Origin: Blastomussa wellsi
Taxonomy: Eukaryota > Cnidaria > Anthozoa > Scleractinia > Plerogyridae
NCBI GenBank assembly: GCA_947652115.1
Contig: OX393569.1
Span: 21,192,773-21,256,772 of the forward strand
Reading direction: 5' to 3'
DNA length: 64,000 nt
In this document: in pieces, positions 59,104 through 64,000 of the stretch
Layout: every line of letters begins with the position of its first letter
Position numbering within the stretch: position 1 is the stretch's first letter
Notes under the pieces: generated by a model
Seen by the model: the letters and a program-made list of their open reading frames with translations, nothing else
What the model was told of the DNA's origin: nothing
Databases searched by the model: none
Program-made: the position numbers and the translations under genes

Positions 59104-60815
59104 ATGACTTTCATGATCCTGTCCCCTCATCTCGGCCTCCTTCTTACACTTGCTGCGGGTAATGAGAGATACGAGGTAGAATTTAGTAATTAGTAAGCTC
59201 GAGAACCTGTTCTCTACTGATCTGTTTTTTAATCAGCAGATGCTGGGGTGTGTAGAGACAAGGTCGATCTGGCGTTTCTAGTTGATGCGTCTGGAAACAA
59301 GGACAAACAGGGACAAGAACACTTTAAAACTAGTCTTTCCATCGTCAAAGCCATTTCTAGTATGTTTGTCATCAACCAGTTACAGACCCATATTGGCTTT
59401 GTTGTATTCTCCACCAATTCGCAAGCTGTATTGAATTTCAAGACGTATTTTGACCAGAAAAGCGTCGAAAATGCAATAGATGGTATAAAATACTTAGGCG
59501 GCAGTACCAACATTGGTGCCGGACTGAGGCTCGTGAAGAATAAACTGTTTGATGTTACTTCCAGAAAAGATGTACCGCATATTTTGATTGTACTAACATC
59601 TGGAAAATCTACTGAAGATGTGATGGCTCCATCGAAAGCGCTCAGAGATGCTGGTGTTACTGTGTTCTGTATTGGAATAGGAACTACGTACAATGCGAAA
59701 GAACTCGATCAAATAGCCACAGACCCGGATTCTGGTCACGTGCTTACAACGGATGTCACTCAGCTTGGTCTCATCATCAAGGCTATTAAAGGCAAAATTT
59801 GCAAAGGTAGGAAAATTGAAAACGTGTATGGCTGAACGGAAAAGATTTCTTTCTTCGACGTTTCACCATATTTCTTCCTAATGACAGTTTTCCCTTTTTA
59901 GGCAGGTACTAACAGGGTAGCGAGGCATTTTGGAGTAGGCAAGGTTTCGCCAGCCAGAAATTTCGAATTTCTTCGAGTGAAAGGCAGTTCTAATACTGAT
60001 TCACGGGTCAATATTTCGTAATTATATTAATATTGGGTCAAGTTCTTAACAGCAATGCAATGGTTTTATTCATCAAGACAAGTAGCTAAAATCCCCCCTT
60101 TTGTCTAAAACGCCTGATTGCCGAAAAGAACTGAGAACTGAATCTTAGTTGTAAATTCTTTTCATTCCCATCAGCCAACGTTCGGCCAGTGGCTCTATTT
60201 CCATTGAACGCGAGATACCAAGCAAGAGATGTGATTGGTGGAAACCCTGCGGGAGAAACGAGCCTCGTAATCCCAGCTGTCGGGCCTGATAATGAAGAAG
60301 ATGGGTCTCTCTCATTTCTTGGGACACCGAATAGTTTTATCGAGTTTCCAAATAATGGCAAATTGGACACGAAGGATTCCTTGACTATACTGGCCTGGAT
60401 ATTCCCTGAGAAAGCTGGTCCCATCTTCAACTACAAGAAGGACGGATGGGGAGCGAATCTGTGGCTGGCGCAGCCCAGGAAATTATTTGCTCATTTCGTT
60501 GATCGAAGCCATCACAAATCAATCCAACCATTGCAGAGCACCAAAATTGCACCAAACCGGTGGAATTTTATCGGCGCCACATATGATCACACAACTGGAA
60601 AAGCTAGTTTGTGGATAAACGGAAAATTTGAAGACACAAAAAACCTAGGTCATATCGAACTAGCCACTAACTATACAATTAGAATGGGTGCTCGAGTTGG
60701 AGATAAAAGAAATTTCCGTGGTCGAATTGCGTGTCTGCAGGTTTATAGGATACCTCTGACATCAGAACAAATTGATTATGCTAAAGATAATTGTAAACGT
60801 TACATACGGGTATGA
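59104..60815 (+). CDS. Secreted vWA + LamG/pentraxin-like protein, 3 exons
   Basis: Exons: 59104-59158, 59237-59806, 60175-60815; 421 aa. Residues 1-18 are a signal peptide (LGLLLTLAAG); the vWA domain spans ~24-205 (DKVDLAFLVDASGN ... LTSGKS ... ATDPDSGHV); residues ~212-415 form a concanavalin-like LamG_3/pentraxin fold (VALFPLNARYQARD, SLTILAWIFPEKAG, NRWNFIGATYDHTTGKASLW, FRGRIACLQVYRIPLTSEQI). The MIDAS reads DASGN instead of DxSxS, NIG instead of TYTG, and TSG instead of TDG, so metal binding is probably lost. Cysteines flanking vWA (VCRDK and KICKG) are kept, as in vWA1 and vWA2 of the upstream gene. The acceptor of exon 2 is a tandem CAGCAG (59234-59239), giving one optional Ala. The single-exon vWA differs from the two-exon vWA domains upstream. 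A matrix or lectin-like binding role is inferred. Possible poly(A) ATTAAA at 61354-61359. Confidence 0.82.
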
Positions 60816-62430
60816 CTCGCTTCTCAGTTTGCCGGCATGCACTTTGGAACGCTTTATGCCAGCATATCCTTTATCAGTATCCGATTACTGGGTTGGCGTT
60901 GCTGATTTTAGATTGCTTTTTTGTCAGACGTATCCTATATTTTCATGTTAAGATACGAGCTTGGTCCGGAAACTATTTCAGTGTCTAAGCAACTCAAACT
61001 GCTTTCTTTAGCAACTAGAACTGAGGATTGATTTATTTAGAAGAGGCTGGAAACTCACCGTATACTTTAAGGCACACTAATCTTGCCTTCAAGATTAAGT
61101 AGTTAGAACTAACCTTCTAAAGTTCTCATACTGTCACCGTGTAGTGAATGAATGGAAAAACCTACCCCTGTACTTATGCATGATTAACTCTCTAGGTAGA
61201 TTCAAATCTTATCTCAAGTCCTACTTGCTTAGTCTACTTATTTACTTATATCATATTTTTGTCGACTCGGTTAAGGTGACCTCCTTGTTAGGGATTGCCA
61301 AATCCTGTTTGAAGTTTTCTCCAGTTTTAATCTTGTATTTTTATTGAAAATGTATTAAAGTTTAAAGGAAAGTTTTAAGTTTGTCAGCATTGCCATACTT
61401 ATAAGAAATAGCAATACAGCTTAGGGCCGGAGATGGGAAGCGATCCACCTTAGGCATGTTTTTCTTTTGTCATTTTCATCCCTAAATTTAATTATTCTCT
61501 TTTTGGGATTAAATTGCCGGAAAGAAACTGAAAAAGGTAAAATAGATTGTAATGACAGTAAACCTATAATATTACACCAATACTCATAAGAGAAACTATA
61601 AAGTGTTGATCGATAGGTTTTGTATTAAAAATAAAATGCTAAAAATTTGTTAGAAATTTTCTGTGGGACTAGATGTGAGAGACGGCTTTACTGAAATGAT
61701 TAATTAACTGGTCTTAGCTTACCTTTTGTTTCGGTCTTTTGCTCACTCTAAACTCCAAAAAACGCCACAAATAAGACCACGTCAAAAAACGGGTAGTAAG
61801 TTAACTTTATTCATTTAGCTTACATGATATAACATTTTGGGGTCCAAAGGTGCAAAATTCGGTATTTTATGGAGGATTTCTCTTGATCACTTTAATCAAG
61901 CCGTTACAAAATACAGAAAGTATTTTTCCTTTTCCATATTTTAATGTATTCATTGAATTTATTATTTTTAGTGTATTTGTATTTGTTCATAGGTGATCTG
62001 TTTTTATATGGGGTTTAGAACCCCTTTGCAGATTATCCTTTGGAGGCCTTTTAACCATAGATTGTAATGAATAAGTAAAATAGCGTGGCGTCACGCTTCC
62101 TCGAGCAGTCCGGATTTTCCACCTCTGACCAGACACGAGGGTCGGAGCATTAATTTTCCGTTCACAGGCCGTTTAATTCAATTAAAGAAAACAATCAGTA
62201 TTGACTCATTGCATAACAGCTATCCTATCACATGCTGCGAATCGTTTTCAAAAAACTGGAATGTTATCTATGATTGGTTCGTAGCCGTGAACGGAAATGG
62301 ACGTTCCATTCAGCAGAAGTCCGTGGGGAAGGAACGCGTGACGAAGCCCAAATTGCTACTTTTTTGCGCGCGTTCTTGTTTGGTTGAAAGAGTCTGAAAC
62401 CGAAAATATTGGTCACGTGACTGTTTGAAA
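60816..62430. other. intergenic between the vWA-LamG gene and the right-edge gene
   Basis: About 1.6 kb. It contains a LINE-like tail (61140-61380). The remainder is AT-rich, with no gene or bounded repeat I can support. Confidence 0.4.
61140..61380 (+). mobile_element. 5'-truncated LINE 3' end (reverse transcriptase C-terminus)
   Basis: An ORF beginning at 61144 reads WKNLPLYL..NSLGRFKSYLKSYLL, the pattern WNxLPxxL..SLxxFKxxLKxxL typical of the last residues of non-LTR reverse-transcriptase ORF2 proteins. It is followed by a T-rich 3'UTR and 'attaaagtttaaagga'. Everything upstream in the element is missing. Confidence 0.6.
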
Positions 62431-62541
62431 CAAAATGGCGGTTTGCATGGACGTTTACAACCAATTTCTTCCTCTGAAATCTTTATTTCAATTTCCATTT
62501 AATCAAAACTAAAGTTCGTGGAGGGCTTCCAAGAATAAGCA
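62431..62541 (+). promoter_or_regulatory. putative 5'UTR exon of the right-edge gene
   Basis: The stretch ends with AATAAGCAG followed by donor GTGAGT (62542). It contains a short upstream ORF beginning ATGGCGGTTTGC at 62434 that closes at TAA (62509). The next acceptor in line is CCTAG at 63329-63333. The exon start is unknown. Confidence 0.45.
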
Positions 62542-63039
62542 GGTGAGTATCGTAAGTGAAAATGTATTCAAAACCAGCAAGGATAAAAACCCTGGCGTGC
62601 TACACTAACAGCTCGCGCATATATTTATATAATATAAAGCTTAATGAATTTTCTATACGTTTAAAACTATATACCTGGGCAAGCTGAAGAGCTGTTCTAG
62701 TCATTTGATGTTTATTTAATATCTGGCAGCAGTTAATAATAGATTAAAATATCTGGTATAATGTTGCAGTGCAGTATCACGCTAGCAACAGAACCGCTTC
62801 GAACTTTTTAAAGACAAAATTGAATCGAGTTGGCCCTTCTAGTCCATATGACCCTAAAAGAGTTTTATTCAACTTTATTTCTCCTAGTACGGTAATTACT
62901 ACCCCATTACTGTCAGTACTGGTGTTATATATAACAATGTTTTATTTATTATTACTTATCAAGAAAGAGAAGGTGGCATCCCCCAACGCAAATAAAATAA
63001 TAACAGAGTAGCAAGAATGTTTCATCACTGATTGAGATT

Positions 63040-63251
63040 AAAGGGCCCAAGTCAGCCGCCGCCATTTTTGATGCCATTGAAATTATGGAAATTTTAAGGT
63101 AAAGCATTGCTGTAAGTATGTTACTGGAAGGGTTTATATTACCTTTAGCAAGTTTCTCAGTGATCTCTTTTGCTTCATCATGCTCCACGTAAAATGTAAT
63201 ACTGAAACCCTCGTATGTAAACAACAAAGGCATGGCTGACTAGGGCCCTTT
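63040..63251. mobile_element. MITE family A, copy 2
   Basis: Ends AAAGGGCCCAAGTCAGCC and GGCTGACTAGGGCCCTTT match copy 1 (5705-5932), and the core shares 'gccgccattt', 'gcattgctgt' and 'tagcaagtt' in the same order. It lies in the putative intron just upstream of the right-edge coding exon. Confidence 0.85.
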
Positions 63252-63337
63252 AAGGTGGATTATGCAATTTTTTTAAGATGCAATGTCAGTGATGTTGCGT
63301 CTTAAATATATCTGATACGCGTGCTATTCCTAGGTCC

Positions 63338-64000
63338 ATGGCAACTGGTGTTCTCTGGAAACCAACCCAGGTGGGTTTTAACTTTCCAGGCTTTAGTCAG
63401 CCAGTCACTGTTCCACAACGTTCAACACCGATATCACAGGGTGGCCCAGCCTCTCATCAAATGAATCAACTGCAATTTAACCTAGCAATACCGACATCTA
63501 CAGAGCAATTTACAACAAGGTTTAGAAAACCACAGCCTATAATTATCGAAAAAATAGGCAAGCAAACTGAAACGTCGCATGAAGTACCAAACAACCATGC
63601 AGCCACTCCGGTTGTTTATCCTGTTGTATCATCAGTATCTTCCTCTTTAACAAGTGATCGGCTTTCACTTGCTGTTCATCTGGCCAAGAAAGATGTTAAA
63701 AAGGTAAAAGAAATCGGAACTGAGAATATGTTTGTTTCACAAGAAGAAGAGACACGGAACAGACATGTTGCAGCTGCAGGTAAAGAAAGAGGTGTTTCAG
63801 TAAAGAAGGTTAGACCGAAGAGTGGCAGATTAAAATCTCAGGCTGTTATCTCAGAAGACAGTGTGACTCTGCGTGAAAGAGTTCATAACACTGTTAAAAA
63901 GCAGGAAGCAGCAGCTAGGAGACAGCATAAACTATACTTTTACCCGGCTCCGAGAGAGGAGGATGAGTTTGATTCAGATGGTGAAAGGACACAGGCTAAT
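63338..64000 (+). CDS. unrecognised basic protein, 5' part, cut by the window edge
   Basis: The reading frame is open from ATG 63338-63340 to the last base (221 codons) without a stop. The exon begins at 63334 after CCTAG, so the ATG follows a 5'UTR intron that contains MITE family A copy 2. The protein starts MATGVLWKPTQVGF and is polar, rich in Gln/Ser/Pro at first. It then becomes strongly basic and helix-prone (DRLSLAVHLAKKDVKKVKE, TLRERVHNTVKKQEAAARRQ) and ends acidic (REEDEFDSDGER). There is no signal peptide or membrane segment. The basic helical segments recall coiled-coil centrosomal or ciliary proteins, but I do not recognise a family. Function unknown. Confidence 0.7.
   Translation, partial: MATGVLWKPTQVGFNFPGFSQPVTVPQRSTPISQGGPASHQMNQLQFNLAIPTSTEQFTTRFRKPQPIIIEKIGKQTETSHEVPNNHAATPVVYPVVSSVSSSLTSDRLSLAVHLAKKDVKKVKEIGTENMFVSQEEETRNRHVAAAGKERGVSVKKVRPKSGRLKSQAVISEDSVTLRERVHNTVKKQEAAARRQHKLYFYPAPREEDEFDSDGERTQAN

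Noticed and set aside
59229..59693. 154-codon minus-strand ORF
   Set aside because: Antisense shadow of the vWA exon of the vWA-LamG gene.

Overview
This is a window of animal nuclear DNA, AT-rich and intron-rich, with GT..AG introns, no operons and a dense load of short non-autonomous transposons. The gene content is a Tks-type PX/SH3 scaffold, UNC93A, SLC22 carriers, EIF2B1 and secreted vWA proteins. The repeats are tRNA-derived SINE-like units, foldback elements bounded by poly-G runs, and TCAG tetranucleotide arrays. Together these suggest an anthozoan cnidarian, most likely a stony coral. That assignment is inference; no species is claimed. All gene models below were spliced by eye. Every complete model closes in frame across its exons, with the CDS sum divisible by three.

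Layout. (1) 333-8396 (+): SH3PXD2/Tks-like adaptor, 12 coding exons, 763 aa, PX + three SH3. (2) 10493-13229 (-): UNC93A-like membrane protein, 4 coding exons, 495 aa. (3) 18878-28537 (-): SLC22 organic-ion transporter, 9 coding exons, 562 aa. (4) 28984-33685 (+): EIF2B1, translation factor eIF2B alpha, 10 exons, 297 aa, sharing a 446-bp divergent promoter interval with gene 3. (5) 36498-42570 (+): a second SLC22 paralogue, 10 coding exons, 560 aa, with the same intron phases and several identical exon lengths. (6) 46624-58314 (+): a large secreted modular protein, 18 exons, 1352 aa: signal peptide, Tyr/Pro/Ser-rich block, Cys domain, Gly/Met/Cys-rich block, three vWA domains, Gly/Ser tail. 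(7) 59104-60815 (+): a smaller secreted vWA + LamG/pentraxin-like protein, 421 aa. (8) 63338 to the right edge (+): start of an unrecognised basic protein, cut by the window.

The genes do not form one pathway. The locus with most novelty is 46.6-60.8 kb, a tandem vWA cluster of extracellular-matrix character. One vWA domain is a clear two-exon duplicate that has lost its third MIDAS aspartate and its flanking cysteine pair. The neighbouring gene has lost most of its MIDAS. Such proteins are plausible matrix or skeletal-matrix components, but this is inference. Between and inside the genes lie at least ten foldback/MITE-like elements with intact terminal inverted repeats, several with visible target-site duplications, plus SINE-like units, a LINE 3' tail, two probable Penelope-like fragments and four TCAG arrays.
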